Shown here in pieces: positions 35,200-44,755 of a DNA stretch of 64,000 nucleotides. Source of the DNA: Pseudomonas fragi (GTDB lineage: Bacteria > Pseudomonadota > Gammaproteobacteria > Pseudomonadales > Pseudomonadaceae). Position 1 is the stretch's first letter, and each line of letters starts with the position of its first letter. Under the pieces are notes generated by a model. It worked only from the letters and a program-made list of their open reading frames with translations. It was not told where the DNA came from and ran no database searches. The translations under genes and the position numbers were made by a program. The DNA lies in contig NZ_LT629783.1 in the NCBI RefSeq assembly GCF_900105835.1, positions 1,116,001 through 1,180,000 of the forward strand. The letters run 5' to 3'.

Positions 35200-35415
35200 G
35201 CGACCCTGGCCATTTCAAGCACGTCGCGGTCGATCATTACCTTGACCATCGCCCCAACGCGATTGGCCCGCTCGATGGCGCCGGGCTTGGGCTGTCTGTT
35301 TTTGGGCGAAAATCTGGCTCTCTTGATACACTTGCGCCCCTTCACACTTCACACGGATCTGCGCGGTATAACGTACCGTGCCGTCGGCGAGTTTTCTGGA
35401 TCTGATCGTAACCAT
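35200..35415 (-). pseudogene. Remnant of a tyrosine-recombinase integrase N-terminus beside dusA
   Basis: From ATG 35415 the minus strand reads MVTIRSRKLADGTVRYTAQI and on to YQESQIFAQKQTAQA, the typical N-terminus of island integrases. The reading then breaks, and a different frame continues with PGAIERANRVGAMVKVMIDR, which in intact integrases follows after roughly ten more residues. A short deletion with frameshift and loss of the whole catalytic domain explain this. It points away from dusA, as integrases of dusA-inserted elements do. Confidence 0.7.
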
Positions 35416-35422
35416 AGTAAAA

Positions 35423-35450
35423 GTGGTACACGTCAGTTTTCAGGTGGTAC
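35423..35450. repeat. Direct repeat GTGGTACA x2 near the dusA start
   Basis: GTGGTACA occurs at 35423-35430 and 35443-35450, between the integrase remnant and dusA. Spacing of 20 bp and position suggest former recombinase arm-binding sites; chance is possible. Two CCTAAAACACG copies follow at about 35492-35512. Confidence 0.35.
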
Positions 35451-35520
35451 ATTTTATTACCACCCACCCTAAAAAACGCCCTTTTACCCCCTAAAACACG
35501 CCTAAAACACGTAGAGCAAA

Positions 35521-36531
35521 ATGCTAGAAAAATCAGCTACAACCCCCGTAAACAAAGGCTCTGCGGTGTCCAGGCGCTTTAGTGTGGCGCCTATGATGGA
35601 CTGGACCGACCGCCATTGCCGTTTCTTCCTGCGCCTGCTCTCCAAGAACGCCTTGCTGTACACCGAAATGGTCACCACGGGTGCGCTGATCAATGGTGAT
35701 GCCGACCGCTTTTTACGTCATGACGAGGCTGAGCACCCGCTGGCCTTGCAACTTGGCGGGAGTGTTCCGGCTGACCTGGCCGTTTGCGCACGCATGGCTC
35801 AGCAAGCAGGTTATGACGAAGTGAACCTGAATGTCGGCTGCCCCAGCGATCGAGTGCAGAACAATATGATCGGCGCTTGCCTGATGGCACACCCGGCGCT
35901 GGTAGCCGATTGTGTCAAGGCCATGCGCGATGCAGTCTCTATCCCGGTCACGGTCAAGCATCGTATCGGCATCAACGGCCGCGACAGCTATGCACAGTTG
36001 TGCGATTTCGTCGGTACGGTCCGTGATGCCGGTTGCACCAGTTTTACTGTGCATGCGCGTATCGCCATTCTCGAAGGGCTGTCGCCAAAAGAGAATCGCG
36101 ATATCCCTCCCCTGCGCTATGACATCGCCGCACAGTTGAAAACCGATTTCCCTGAACTGGAGATCATTCTCAACGGCGGGATCAAGACCCTTGATCAATG
36201 CGAGGAACATTTGCAGGTGTTCGATGGTGTGATGCTCGGCCGCGAGGCCTATCACAACCCGTATATCCTGGCCGAGGTCGATCAACGCCTGTTTGGCAGT
36301 TCTGCGCCTGTCATTTCGCGGGCACACGCGCTGGCTCTGTTGCGCCCTTATATCGCTGCACATTTGGCTGCGGGTGGTTCAATGCACCACATCACGCGGC
36401 ATATTCTTGGGCTGGGCCAGGGGTTCCCTGGCGCCCGACGTTTCCGTCAGTTGCTGTCGGTGGATATCCATAAGGCCAAGGACCCGCTAGCATTGCTGGA
36501 TCAGGCCGGGGAATTGCTGGAAGGCCGCTAA
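35521..36531 (+). CDS. dusA: tRNA-dihydrouridine(20/20a) synthase
   Basis: A 336-aa FMN TIM-barrel enzyme that reduces uridine 20/20a in the tRNA D-loop. It shows SVAPMMDWTDRHCRFFLRLL (21-40), catalytic Cys107 in NVGCPSDRVQNN, VKHRIGIN, FTVHAR and ILNGGIK. The length is normal for DusA. The first codons (MLEKSATTPVNKGSA) are variable, as expected where elements insert at the 5' end of this gene. Confidence 0.95.
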   Translation: MLEKSATTPVNKGSAVSRRFSVAPMMDWTDRHCRFFLRLLSKNALLYTEMVTTGALINGDADRFLRHDEAEHPLALQLGGSVPADLAVCARMAQQAGYDEVNLNVGCPSDRVQNNMIGACLMAHPALVADCVKAMRDAVSIPVTVKHRIGINGRDSYAQLCDFVGTVRDAGCTSFTVHARIAILEGLSPKENRDIPPLRYDIAAQLKTDFPELEIILNGGIKTLDQCEEHLQVFDGVMLGREAYHNPYILAEVDQRLFGSSAPVISRAHALALLRPYIAAHLAAGGSMHHITRHILGLGQGFPGARRFRQLLSVDIHKAKDPLALLDQAGELLEGR

Positions 36532-36551
36532 ATACCAGGCGCCGGGCCGCT

Positions 36552-36590
36552 CTGTTGGCCTGCATGGTTATTGCCTGCAGGCCACTGGTT
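36552..36590. terminator. Hairpin between convergent dusA and esterase genes
   Basis: GGCCTGCA (36557-36564) pairs with TGCAGGCC (36576-36583) and is followed by ACTGGTTTT on the plus strand. It probably serves as the shared transcript end in the 62-bp convergent gap. Confidence 0.5.
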
Positions 36591-36593
36591 TTA

Positions 36594-38168
36594 CTATCGA
36601 GTTGCATCGACGCAGGCATAACTGCCGGCATCTTCTACATCGCCCTTGCCCACATAACGGGCCACCTGCGGCCAGGCGCACAGGGGACGTGTACGCACGA
36701 CCTCGCCATCTTCAACTTTTGATGCAACGATGCGCTGCGGCGCCACGCCGTGCTCCACCCAATTGTCGATAGTGGCCAGCTTGTCGAAAGTGTCGCAGCC
36801 CGCCCCGCCATAGCAATGGCCCATGCCCGGGATCAGGAACAGGCGTGCCGAAGCCTGCGCCGCAGGGCCCGAGTCGCGCAGCAGCGACTGGTAGTAGTCG
36901 ATCAGTTCCTGGCCGTTATGAAAGTCATTCCAGCCCACATACAACAGCAGCTTGGCTCCCCGGTCGAAAAACGGCGCAAGGTCGCTACCTACATGCAACA
37001 GCGGCCCGAGCTTGCTCACGGCCTCGTTCACGGTCTTGTCCCAGTCAAGGGTCGTCCAGTCCCAGTCCGGGTCCTGGAAAGCCGCGTACTTGAACAGGTC
37101 CAATGCCACCGGGAACGCTTTGCCATCGACAAAATCACCTAGCAGGCGTTCATTGCCCTTGGCCACGCCGGGGAAAATCACCTCCTGGGTTCGCGGGTTG
37201 ATCGGGCCCCGATAGAGCTGTTTCATCAGTTCGACCTGCCCCGCTGTCAGGCAGTCGGCCGTCTCGTCTTGCTTGCACAGCAATTGTTCGGGTTCGAAGT
37301 CACAGTGCTGCGGGTCGTCGATAAACCCCTGCTTGAGGCCAATCGGTGAGGCGCAGGCCTTAAGTGCGGCCTGGCTGATCATCTCGAACTTGGCTTTAGT
37401 CATGTTCAGGTCACGGTTGCGCCCCAGCAGCCAGCCGGGCCAGAGCTGGGCGGCATTGAACTTGACCAGCGGATTGGGCGGCGCACCGGCGACGATGCCA
37501 TCGTAGTCATCGGGAAAGCGCCCGGCTTCGATCAGGCCTTCAAGGCCACCCAGCGAGCAGCCAACCCAGTACGCGCGGCTGGCCGGCTTGCCATAGTAAG
37601 CCTTGACCAGATCCTTGGCATGCACCGTCATCAAGTGGTCAGCACGCCAGGCATAGTCGATCAATTTCTCCGTGTGGCCGAGAGCGAACCGTCCGCCCTG
37701 GCCCTCTTCTGTGCTGCTGTCGTGACCGGTATCAGTGGCCACCGTGGCGTAGCCCTGCTCAAGCCCGGAGAGCATGGCCGGGTACATCATCGCCCCGCCC
37801 CAGCCAAAGCTGCCCACACCGAGCAACTTGCCGTTCCAGCCCTTGAGCGGCAACCACACTTCGATCTTGATGTCTGAATCGCTGCTGGGCGCAAGCGTGG
37901 CCGCCACCTTGCAAAAGGCCGGGTTGGGCCCGATGGCGGCGCGCCCTGCCGGGTTCATGCCTGAGAAACTGGCCAGCCGCGTCAGCGGGTTCTGCGGCAT
38001 GGAGTACTGCCCCGCGGCAATGACCCGGGCCTCGGTGATGGTCGCATCGGGCAAGGCCCTGGCGGCCAGGGCACTGCAGGCATCTTCGGCACGGGCCGCC
38101 GAGGCCATTGCCAGGGCCAGCAGACCCAGGGCAATAGCCCCGCGGGGCGTTGAGCTGTTTGGTTTCAT
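36594..38168 (-). CDS. Tannase/feruloyl-esterase family hydrolase, exported
   Basis: A 524-aa alpha/beta hydrolase with a signal peptide (MKPNSS...ASAARA). The active site is Ser205 in GCSLGG with the adjacent Cys204. GMGHCYGGAGC supplies the catalytic His and the disulfide-partner Cys of the CS-D-HC type found in fungal and bacterial tannases. It hydrolyses phenolic esters such as galloyl or feruloyl esters outside the cytoplasm. It is the last gene of the leftward run from 48063, which encodes sugar import and aromatic ring cleavage, so it may release a phenolic or polyol substrate for that pathway. Confidence 0.85.
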   Translation of the reverse strand: MKPNSSTPRGAIALGLLALAMASAARAEDACSALAARALPDATITEARVIAAGQYSMPQNPLTRLASFSGMNPAGRAAIGPNPAFCKVAATLAPSSDSDIKIEVWLPLKGWNGKLLGVGSFGWGGAMMYPAMLSGLEQGYATVATDTGHDSSTEEGQGGRFALGHTEKLIDYAWRADHLMTVHAKDLVKAYYGKPASRAYWVGCSLGGLEGLIEAGRFPDDYDGIVAGAPPNPLVKFNAAQLWPGWLLGRNRDLNMTKAKFEMISQAALKACASPIGLKQGFIDDPQHCDFEPEQLLCKQDETADCLTAGQVELMKQLYRGPINPRTQEVIFPGVAKGNERLLGDFVDGKAFPVALDLFKYAAFQDPDWDWTTLDWDKTVNEAVSKLGPLLHVGSDLAPFFDRGAKLLLYVGWNDFHNGQELIDYYQSLLRDSGPAAQASARLFLIPGMGHCYGGAGCDTFDKLATIDNWVEHGVAPQRIVASKVEDGEVVRTRPLCAWPQVARYVGKGDVEDAGSYACVDATR

Positions 38169-38266
38169 TGGGGTATCCCTGCCGTTGAATCACGCTCGAG
38201 AACAGATGCCGGGCGCAACCGATCAATGATTGCGCCACCACGACCTTAGTTGCATCGTGAAGAAGT

Positions 38267-38569
38267 TCAAGGCACGACATAGTCCACCTGATGCCTGGCA
38301 ATCCGCGAATCGCCCAGTTCCCGACGTACCCGCAAGTGCTCGGGGTGGGTGGCATAAGCAGCCAAGGCCTCATGCGAGTCGAACTCGCTGTAGAGCACGA
38401 CATCACAGGCATAGTCGATGCGGCTGACATCAACCCCGACCTCTATTTTCAGCAGCCCCGGTATCAACCCGGCAAGGCCTTCGAAACGCTCTTTGAGCAG
38501 CAGGCAGGCCTGCCGATTCCTTTCCAGCGTGTCCCCTGCAAGGTTCCACATCACAATATGTTTGATCAT
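38267..38569 (-). CDS. Dabb (stress-responsive alpha/beta barrel) protein
   Basis: A 100-aa single Dabb domain starting MIKHIVMWNL and containing PGLLKIEVGVD and YSEFDSHEALAAYATHPEHL. Dabb proteins form dimeric ferredoxin-like barrels, and some are cyclases or act on polyketide or aromatic products. ATG 38569 follows AGGGAGA. It lies 37 bp after the permease gene and 98 bp before the esterase, so it belongs to the same operon; its reaction is unknown. Confidence 0.8.
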   Translation of the reverse strand: MIKHIVMWNLAGDTLERNRQACLLLKERFEGLAGLIPGLLKIEVGVDVSRIDYACDVVLYSEFDSHEALAAYATHPEHLRVRRELGDSRIARHQVDYVVP

Positions 38570-38605
38570 TGCAGTCTCCCTGCGGTGTCATCCATGCCCG
38601 GCATA

Positions 38606-39796
38606 TCAACCCTTGTTTTTCTGGTAAACGTCCACGAACACTGCCGCCAGCAATACAGCACCCTTGATCATTTGCTGGTAATCGATACCGATACCCATGA
38701 TCGACATACCATTATTCAGCACGCCCATGATGAATGCGCCGATCACCACGCCCACCACCTTGCCCACACCGCCGGATGCCGAGGCACCGCCAATAAACAC
38801 GGCAGCGATCACATCCAGCTCAAAGCCGGTGCCACCGCGGGGTGTCGCGCTGTTGAGGCGGGCGACAAAGATCAGCCCCGCCACAGCGGCCAGCACGCCC
38901 ATATTGACGAAGGCGAAGAAGGTTACCCGTGAGGTATTGATGCCCGACAGCCTGGCTGCCTTGAGGTTGCCGCCGACCGCATAGACCCAGCGGCCGATCA
39001 CGGTACGGTTCATGATGAAGGTGTACAGCCCGATCAATACACTCATGATCACCAGTACCGTCGGAATGCCGCGATAGGTGGAGAGCAGGTAACAGAAGTA
39101 CACCAGCAGGCCGGCAACCAGGCCGTTCTTCAGCGCAAACATGGCCAGGGGCGCAACATTGCCGCCGCTGTTCTGGATACGCGCACGGCTGCGGTATTCG
39201 ATCACCCAGAAGGTCACGGCCACGGCGATCCCCAGCAACAATGAGGTGATGCGCAGATGCTCATGGGCAAAGAAGTCTGGAATGAACCCCGAACTGATCG
39301 CCGCAAATTCTGGCGGAAACGGACCGATTGATTGCCCCTGGGAAATGGCAATCGTGGCACCGCGAAAGATCAACATGCCAGCCAGGGTCACGATAAAAGA
39401 CGGCATGCCCCAGACCGCTACCCAGTAACCTTGCGCCGCACCAATCACGGCACCGGTAAACAGGCAGATCACGGTGACGGTGAAGAAATCCAGGCGATAC
39501 TGGACCATCAGCACCGCCGCGATGGAACCGACCACGCCCACCACCGAGCCCACCGACAGGTCGATATGCCCGCACACGATCACCATCAGCATGCCTAACG
39601 CCATGACCACGATATAACTGTTTTGCAGCAGCAGATTGGTCAGGTTGAGCGGCTGCAACAACGCCCCGCCAGTGGCCACCTGAAAGAACACCATGATCAC
39701 GATCAGCGACAACAACAGGCCGTATTCACGGGCGCCGCGCTTGAACGCTGTCAGGGCATTGGCCCTGGATGAGAGAGACATACTGGCTTCGCTCAC
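38606..39796 (-). CDS. gguB: Sugar ABC transporter permease (GguB/XylH type)
   Basis: A 396-aa inner-membrane permease of the BPD_transp_2 (ribose/xylose) group with about ten membrane segments and the typical long periplasmic loops. It shows GGHIDLSVGSVVG-like CGHIDLSVGSVVGVVGS and GGASASGGVGKVVGVVIGAFIMGVLNNGMSIMG. GTG 39796 overlaps the stop of the ATPase gene (GTGA). The matching binding protein is ChvE-like, so the set corresponds to the ChvE-GguA-GguB multiple-monosaccharide importer. Confidence 0.88.
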   Translation of the reverse strand: MSEASMSLSSRANALTAFKRGAREYGLLLSLIVIMVFFQVATGGALLQPLNLTNLLLQNSYIVVMALGMLMVIVCGHIDLSVGSVVGVVGSIAAVLMVQYRLDFFTVTVICLFTGAVIGAAQGYWVAVWGMPSFIVTLAGMLIFRGATIAISQGQSIGPFPPEFAAISSGFIPDFFAHEHLRITSLLLGIAVAVTFWVIEYRSRARIQNSGGNVAPLAMFALKNGLVAGLLVYFCYLLSTYRGIPTVLVIMSVLIGLYTFIMNRTVIGRWVYAVGGNLKAARLSGINTSRVTFFAFVNMGVLAAVAGLIFVARLNSATPRGGTGFELDVIAAVFIGGASASGGVGKVVGVVIGAFIMGVLNNGMSIMGIGIDYQQMIKGAVLLAAVFVDVYQKNKG

Positions 39797-41328
39797 TGGA
39801 TCACCTCATTTCTCATGATTGCGTGCATGATTTTTTCCTGCGATGCCTCGGCTATCGCAAACTCGCCCACAAAACGGCCTTCATTCATCACATAGATACG
39901 GTCACAGGTTCCGAGCAGTTCCGGCATTTCCGAAGAAATCATCACCACGCCTCGCCCCTCACTGACCACCTGATTGACCACCCCATAAATTTCGTACTTG
40001 GCCCCCACGTCGATACCGCGGGTAGGCTCATCAAGGATCAGTACCTTGGGGTTGGCAAACAGCCATTTGCCCAGCACTACCTTTTGCTGGTTGCCACCCG
40101 AGAGTTTTTCCACCGACTGAGTCACGTCAGCGCTGCGGATACGCAGACGTGAGCGGTACTCCACTGCCACCGCCGTCTCGGCCAGCTCGTTCATCACCCA
40201 ACGGCTGGACACTGCAGCCAGATTGGCCATGCTGGTGTTGCGCGTAATGCTCTCCCCCAGCACCAGGCCCGCGCCCTTGCGATCCTCCGTGGCATACGCC
40301 AGGCCCTGATCGATCGCCTTGCGCACGTTGCCCAGGTCGACCTCACGCCCTTCCAGCAGCGCCTTGCCGCGAATGTTCACACCATAGGAACGACCAAAAA
40401 CACTCATGGCAAACTCGGTACGCCCGGCCCCCATCAAGCCGGCAATGCCCACCACTTCGCCACGGCGCACATGGAAGTTGACGTTGCGGATACGGTCGCG
40501 CTCAGGGCGCGCCGGGTCGCCCACTGACCAGCCCTGGACCTCAAACAGAACCCCGCCAATCGCAGCCACCCGCGCGGGATAACGGTCTGACAGTTCGCGA
40601 CCGACCATGGAACGGACCACCCGCCCCTCATCGATGCCGACATCACGACAATCGATGACATCGACTGTGGTGCCGTCACGGATAACCGTGATTTGGTCAG
40701 CGACCCGGCCAATTTCGTTGAGTTTGTGCGAGATGATGATCGAGGTGATGCCACGACTCTTGAGCTCCAGCATCAGCTTGAGCAGCCTATCGCTGTCCTT
40801 TTCATTGAGGCTGGCAGTCGGCTCGTCCAGGATCAGCAAGCGCACATCCTTGGCCAGGGCCTTGGCGATCTCCACCAATTGCTGCTGACCAATACCCAGA
40901 TTGCCTACCAGGGTTTGCGGCCGGGTATCGAGGCCAACCCTGGCCAGCAAGTCATTCGCGCGCGCATGGGCCTGATGCCAATCGATCACACCGTGGCGAG
41001 AGATCTCATTACCCAAAAACAGGTTTTCGGTGATCGACAGCATCGGCACCAGCGCCAGTTCCTGATGAATGATGCAGACCCCCAGCGCTTCACTGTCGCG
41101 TAAGTCCTGAAAGCATCTGGGCGAACCATCGAAGTGGATTTCGCCCTCGAAACTGCCGTGGGGATAAACGCCGCTGAGGATTTTCATCAGCGTCGATTTG
41201 CCCGCGCCATTTTCTCCGCAAATGGCGTGGATCTCGCCGTCGCCCACTTTGAGGTTAACCCCGCTCAACGCCTTGACCGGGCCGAAGCACTTGCGGATGT
41301 TGCGCATGTCGAGAATCGTTTGGCTCAT
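39793..41328 (-). CDS. gguA: Sugar ABC transporter ATPase (two nucleotide-binding domains)
   Basis: A 511-aa tandem ATPase. The first domain has Walker A GENGAGKST, LGIGQQQLVEIAKAL and LLILDEPTAS. The second has the degenerate Walker A GLMGAGRTE with LSGGNQQKVVLGKWL and LILDEPTRGIDVGAKYEIY. This is the usual arrangement of XylG/RbsA/GguA. It energises uptake with the permease and binding protein on either side. ATG follows AGGAGAGCGAAA. Confidence 0.9.
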   Translation of the reverse strand: MSQTILDMRNIRKCFGPVKALSGVNLKVGDGEIHAICGENGAGKSTLMKILSGVYPHGSFEGEIHFDGSPRCFQDLRDSEALGVCIIHQELALVPMLSITENLFLGNEISRHGVIDWHQAHARANDLLARVGLDTRPQTLVGNLGIGQQQLVEIAKALAKDVRLLILDEPTASLNEKDSDRLLKLMLELKSRGITSIIISHKLNEIGRVADQITVIRDGTTVDVIDCRDVGIDEGRVVRSMVGRELSDRYPARVAAIGGVLFEVQGWSVGDPARPERDRIRNVNFHVRRGEVVGIAGLMGAGRTEFAMSVFGRSYGVNIRGKALLEGREVDLGNVRKAIDQGLAYATEDRKGAGLVLGESITRNTSMANLAAVSSRWVMNELAETAVAVEYRSRLRIRSADVTQSVEKLSGGNQQKVVLGKWLFANPKVLILDEPTRGIDVGAKYEIYGVVNQVVSEGRGVVMISSEMPELLGTCDRIYVMNEGRFVGEFAIAEASQEKIMHAIMRNEVIQ

Positions 41329-41372
41329 TTTCGCTCTCCTGTCTGGCGGCTGGCCGCAGACAACGCAATCAA

Positions 41373-42443
41373 CTAGCGCAACTGCTCAAGGGTGTAAAAA
41401 TGGGTGTCGTCGACCAGCACTTTTTGCCAGTTCTGGTTGTCGACCAGCTGCGGGATCAGCAGTTGGGTCGGAACGATCATCGAGCCGTTGTCATAGGAGG
41501 TGCTGTCGTTGACCACCACGGTCTTACCGCTCAGTTCGGCATCCATCATGTCTGCCGCGGCTTGAGCCAGTACGCGGGTGTCCTTGAAAATCGTCGAGCT
41601 CTGCTCGCCACGAATGATGGACTTGATGCTGGAGATTTCCGCATCCTGCCCCGTCACAATCGGCATCGCCGACTTGCCGTTGCCGTAGCCCACGCCGCGC
41701 AGGGATGACACCACGCCATTGGCGATCTGGTCGTTCATGGCCAGCACCGCATCCAGGTGGGCAGTGCTGTAAAATGCGCTCAACACGTTGTCCATGCGCG
41801 CCTGGGCCAGGGCACCGTCCCAGTTGAGGGTGGCGACCTTATCCATGTCTTGCTGGCCGCTACGCACAACCAGCTTGCCACTGTCGATATACGGCTTGAT
41901 TTGCGACATCACGCCGGCGTACACCACATGGGCATTGTTGTCGTCGGTGGAGCCGGCAAAAATCTCCAGATTGAACGGGCCCTTGCCCTGCTTCAATTCC
42001 AGGGCTTCGACCAGCGACTCACCCTGCAACACCCCAGTGCGGTAATTGTCGAACGTGACGTAGTAATCAAAATCCTTGGAATTGCGGATCAAACGGTCAT
42101 AGGAAATGACCTTGATCCCCTTCTCCCGCGCCTGTTTGAGCACATCGGCCATCGTGGTGCCGTCAATCGGCGCAACGATCAGGCCCTTGATGCCCTTGAC
42201 CATCATGTTTTCGATTTGCGACAGCTGAGTCGGGGCTTCGTACTGGGCATATTGCAGGTCAGTGTCATACCCCAGCTTTTTCAGCGAATCGACGATGTTG
42301 CTGCCATCGGAAACCCAGCGCGCCTCGGCTTTGGAGGGCATGGCAATGCCGATGGTGCCTTTGTCACTGCTCTCGCTTTTGGAGCAGGCACTGACGGCCA
42401 ACCCCAGTACCACGGCTGCTGCAAGCTTGATGATGGTGTGCAT
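41373..42443 (-). CDS. chvE: ChvE-like monosaccharide-binding protein
   Basis: A 356-aa periplasmic binding protein with a lipobox-like LAVSAC near residue 20, so it may be a lipoprotein, unlike soluble ChvE. The body follows ChvE closely: GIAMPSKAEARWVSDG, LQYAQYEAPTQLSQIENM, DYYVTFDNYRTGVLQ, GPFNLEIFAGSTDDNNA, IPIVTGQDAE and STIFKDTR. ChvE binds several pentoses and hexoses; the ligand here could be a sugar, sugar acid or cyclitol. Confidence 0.88.
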   Translation of the reverse strand: MHTIIKLAAAVVLGLAVSACSKSESSDKGTIGIAMPSKAEARWVSDGSNIVDSLKKLGYDTDLQYAQYEAPTQLSQIENMMVKGIKGLIVAPIDGTTMADVLKQAREKGIKVISYDRLIRNSKDFDYYVTFDNYRTGVLQGESLVEALELKQGKGPFNLEIFAGSTDDNNAHVVYAGVMSQIKPYIDSGKLVVRSGQQDMDKVATLNWDGALAQARMDNVLSAFYSTAHLDAVLAMNDQIANGVVSSLRGVGYGNGKSAMPIVTGQDAEISSIKSIIRGEQSSTIFKDTRVLAQAAADMMDAELSGKTVVVNDSTSYDNGSMIVPTQLLIPQLVDNQNWQKVLVDDTHFYTLEQLR

Positions 42444-42494
42444 AACGTCCTCTCTTTCTTGTTGTTGTGTTTCTCAGGGACGCAGCGGCCCTAT

Positions 42495-42515
42495 CGGCTC
42501 GAATAAATCGAGCCG
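42495..42515. promoter_or_regulatory. Hairpin upstream of the binding-protein gene
   Basis: CGGCTCGA-ATAAA-TCGAGCCG is a perfect 8-bp stem with a 5-nt loop in the 106-bp gap between the oxidoreductase (42550) and chvE (42443). It has no T-run, so an mRNA-stability or processing element is more likely than a terminator. Confidence 0.55.
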
Positions 42516-42549
42516 AAGGGGCACTTCGCGTACCGGGACTGCGCAGGTT

Positions 42550-43641
42550 TTACAACGCCAGGTGAACTTCCTGGCCGTTAGCATCGGCGGACTCGAACAG
42601 GGCTTCGAGGATCACGTTGATGTCATGCGCCTGTGTGGCAGGCACCGTCGAAGGGCTGCCGGTGCGCAGCGATCGGGTGAAGGCTGCGGCCTCGCGGTCG
42701 AAGTACACCGGGTTGCCGATTTCGGCGATTTCCGGGGAGTACACGGTTTTGCGCACTGCCCAGATTTCCGGAAAGCTGTTTTCGTTCCAATGCGTCCAGC
42801 CTTGCTGATGGCCGTTCTTGCCATCGTGGTAGAGCTTGTACGAGGCCGGCATCGGCGTGGAATGCATCACCCCGTGGGTGCCGTAGGCGGTAATGTCCCA
42901 GCTCTCGGTCCAGGGCATGGGGTCCCAGGACATAAAGTCGATGGTGATCAGCTTGTCGTCGTAGTTGAGTACCGCACCGACCGCATCTTCACGCGCTGAC
43001 TCGCTCATCTGCCCGGCGAACTTGCTGATCCGCGCATTGACCGAGCGCGGTTTGCCAAAGTGCAGCAGGATGCGGTCGATGGTGTGGCAACCGATCACAT
43101 AAAAAGCCCCGCCACGGTCACCCGGCTGTTTCATGTGGTTGGTATCGGCCTCATCATGGGAGCAACCAGCGTGGGCACGCACCTGCAACACCTTGCCGAT
43201 TTCACCGCTTTGCAGCACTTGCTGCATCTTTTCAACCGACGGCGCGTAACGCCAGCAGTAACCAACCTGAAACAGCCCGCCGGTACGCTCGACCGCGTCG
43301 ACAATGCGCCGGGTGTCCTGAGTGCCACGCCCGGCCGGTTTCTCGCACAGCACCGCCTTGCCAGCCTCAAGGGCGGCAATGGTCCACTCGGCCATCAGGT
43401 AGCTTTTGGGGTGTACCAGCACCACATGCACATTGGGGTCGGCGAGGATTGCTTCCATGCTGCGGGCCTGCAGGCCCAGCGCTTCGCAGAACGACGCCAG
43501 CAGCGGGCTGTCATCATAGGCCCCGAGAAACTGCACGTCGGCCATGCGCTTGAACGCTTTTACCCGACCCGAGGTGTGCGGGTGAGTGATCCCCAGGCAT
43601 GCCACGCCAATGGGGGTGCCACTCTCAAGTTGGTAGGACAT
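42550..43641 (-). CDS. Gfo/Idh/MocA-family dehydrogenase
   Basis: A 363-aa NAD(P)-dependent sugar or cyclitol dehydrogenase: N-terminal Rossmann GVACLGITHPHTSGRVKAFK, the family motif LCEKPAGR with the catalytic Lys, and a C-terminal beta-sheet domain with GCHTIDRILLHFG. It would oxidise a secondary alcohol of a sugar, glycoside or cyclitol. It is 50 bp after the IolG-like dehydrogenase, and the pair probably act on the same imported compound. Confidence 0.85.
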   Translation of the reverse strand: MSYQLESGTPIGVACLGITHPHTSGRVKAFKRMADVQFLGAYDDSPLLASFCEALGLQARSMEAILADPNVHVVLVHPKSYLMAEWTIAALEAGKAVLCEKPAGRGTQDTRRIVDAVERTGGLFQVGYCWRYAPSVEKMQQVLQSGEIGKVLQVRAHAGCSHDEADTNHMKQPGDRGGAFYVIGCHTIDRILLHFGKPRSVNARISKFAGQMSESAREDAVGAVLNYDDKLITIDFMSWDPMPWTESWDITAYGTHGVMHSTPMPASYKLYHDGKNGHQQGWTHWNENSFPEIWAVRKTVYSPEIAEIGNPVYFDREAAAFTRSLRTGSPSTVPATQAHDINVILEALFESADANGQEVHLAL

Positions 43642-43691
43642 AACGGTTCTCCTGATGTTCTGGTGTAAATATCCGAATCAATGAGGTGGCC

Positions 43692-44687
43692 TCAGAGCCT
43701 GACTGCACGCCCGGTCTTGACCGACTCTACGGCGGCATCGGCCAACTGCAGCGCCTTGAGCCCGTCCTGTACGGTGGTTGGCATCGGTTTTTTGTGTACC
43801 AGTGCATCGATATAAGCATCCAGCTCGGACTTGTAGGCTTGCTGATAACGCTCAAGGAAGAAGTTCAGCAACGGCTCGCGCGCATCGGTCACGTCCTGGC
43901 TCCAGCGGCGAATGGTGGTCGCACGCAGGTTATCCATCTGCAGCATGCCGGTTGAGCCAAACACTTCGATACGCTGGTCGTAGCCGTAGACCGCCTGGCG
44001 GCAATTGTTGATATGGCACTGCTTGCCGGATGCCGTTTGCATCTGCACCATCGCGGTATCGTAGTCGTCGTATTTCTCCATCAACGCCGGGTCAATCAGA
44101 CGGCTGGCAATGGCCGTCAGCTCGACCGGTTCTTCGCCCAACAACCAGCGGCCGATATCGAGGTCGTGGATGGTCATGTCACGGAAAATGCCGCCCGAAT
44201 GCTCTATGTAGTCTTCCGGGGCCAGGCCCGGGTCACGGCTGCTGATGATCACCTGGCGCACTTCACCGATATCGCCGGCGTCAATGGCCGCACGCATCTG
44301 GGCAAACGTACTTTCGAAACGACGGTTGAAGGCCAGCATCACACGGCCATTCAGACGCTCCACCTCCTCCACTGCCGCCAGGCTCTTGGCCATGTCCAGG
44401 TCGATCGGTTTTTCGCACAATACCGCCTTGCCCTGGCGTACCGCACGCAGCATAAGGTTGATATGGGTGTGGGTCGGGGTGCCAATCACAATGGCGTCGA
44501 CATCGGCCCGGTCAATGGCCGCTTCACAGTCGGTCATGGCTTGCGTGCCAAGCTCATCGGCCAGGCTGGCAGCGGCATCGGCGAAGGGGTCTGCGACCAC
44601 GACCAGGGTTGCGAATTTGCTGGCTGCCACGTTGGCTGCGTGAATCTTGCCGATACGACCGGCGCCGAGAACTGCGATACCCACCAT
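43692..44687 (-). CDS. iolG: Inositol 2-dehydrogenase-like (IolG)
   Basis: A 331-aa Gfo/Idh/MocA enzyme: VAVLGAGRIGKIHAAN-like IAVLGAGRIGKIHAAN (4-19), CEKPIDLD with the catalytic Lys, and GGIFRDMTIHDLDIGRWLLGEEP with the substrate-binding Asp and His. These match myo-inositol dehydrogenases. It would oxidise an axial hydroxyl of a cyclitol, giving an inosose-type ketone. No other iol genes (iolB, C, D) are in the window, so classical inositol breakdown is not encoded here. Confidence 0.82.
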   Translation of the reverse strand: MVGIAVLGAGRIGKIHAANVAASKFATLVVVADPFADAAASLADELGTQAMTDCEAAIDRADVDAIVIGTPTHTHINLMLRAVRQGKAVLCEKPIDLDMAKSLAAVEEVERLNGRVMLAFNRRFESTFAQMRAAIDAGDIGEVRQVIISSRDPGLAPEDYIEHSGGIFRDMTIHDLDIGRWLLGEEPVELTAIASRLIDPALMEKYDDYDTAMVQMQTASGKQCHINNCRQAVYGYDQRIEVFGSTGMLQMDNLRATTIRRWSQDVTDAREPLLNFFLERYQQAYKSELDAYIDALVHKKPMPTTVQDGLKALQLADAAVESVKTGRAVRL

Positions 44688-44755
44688 AGTTGTCTCTCCT
44701 GAAAACGCTATTGTTCGTTGTTGTAGCCAAGGAAAAATCGGTTATTGCCAGTGCA

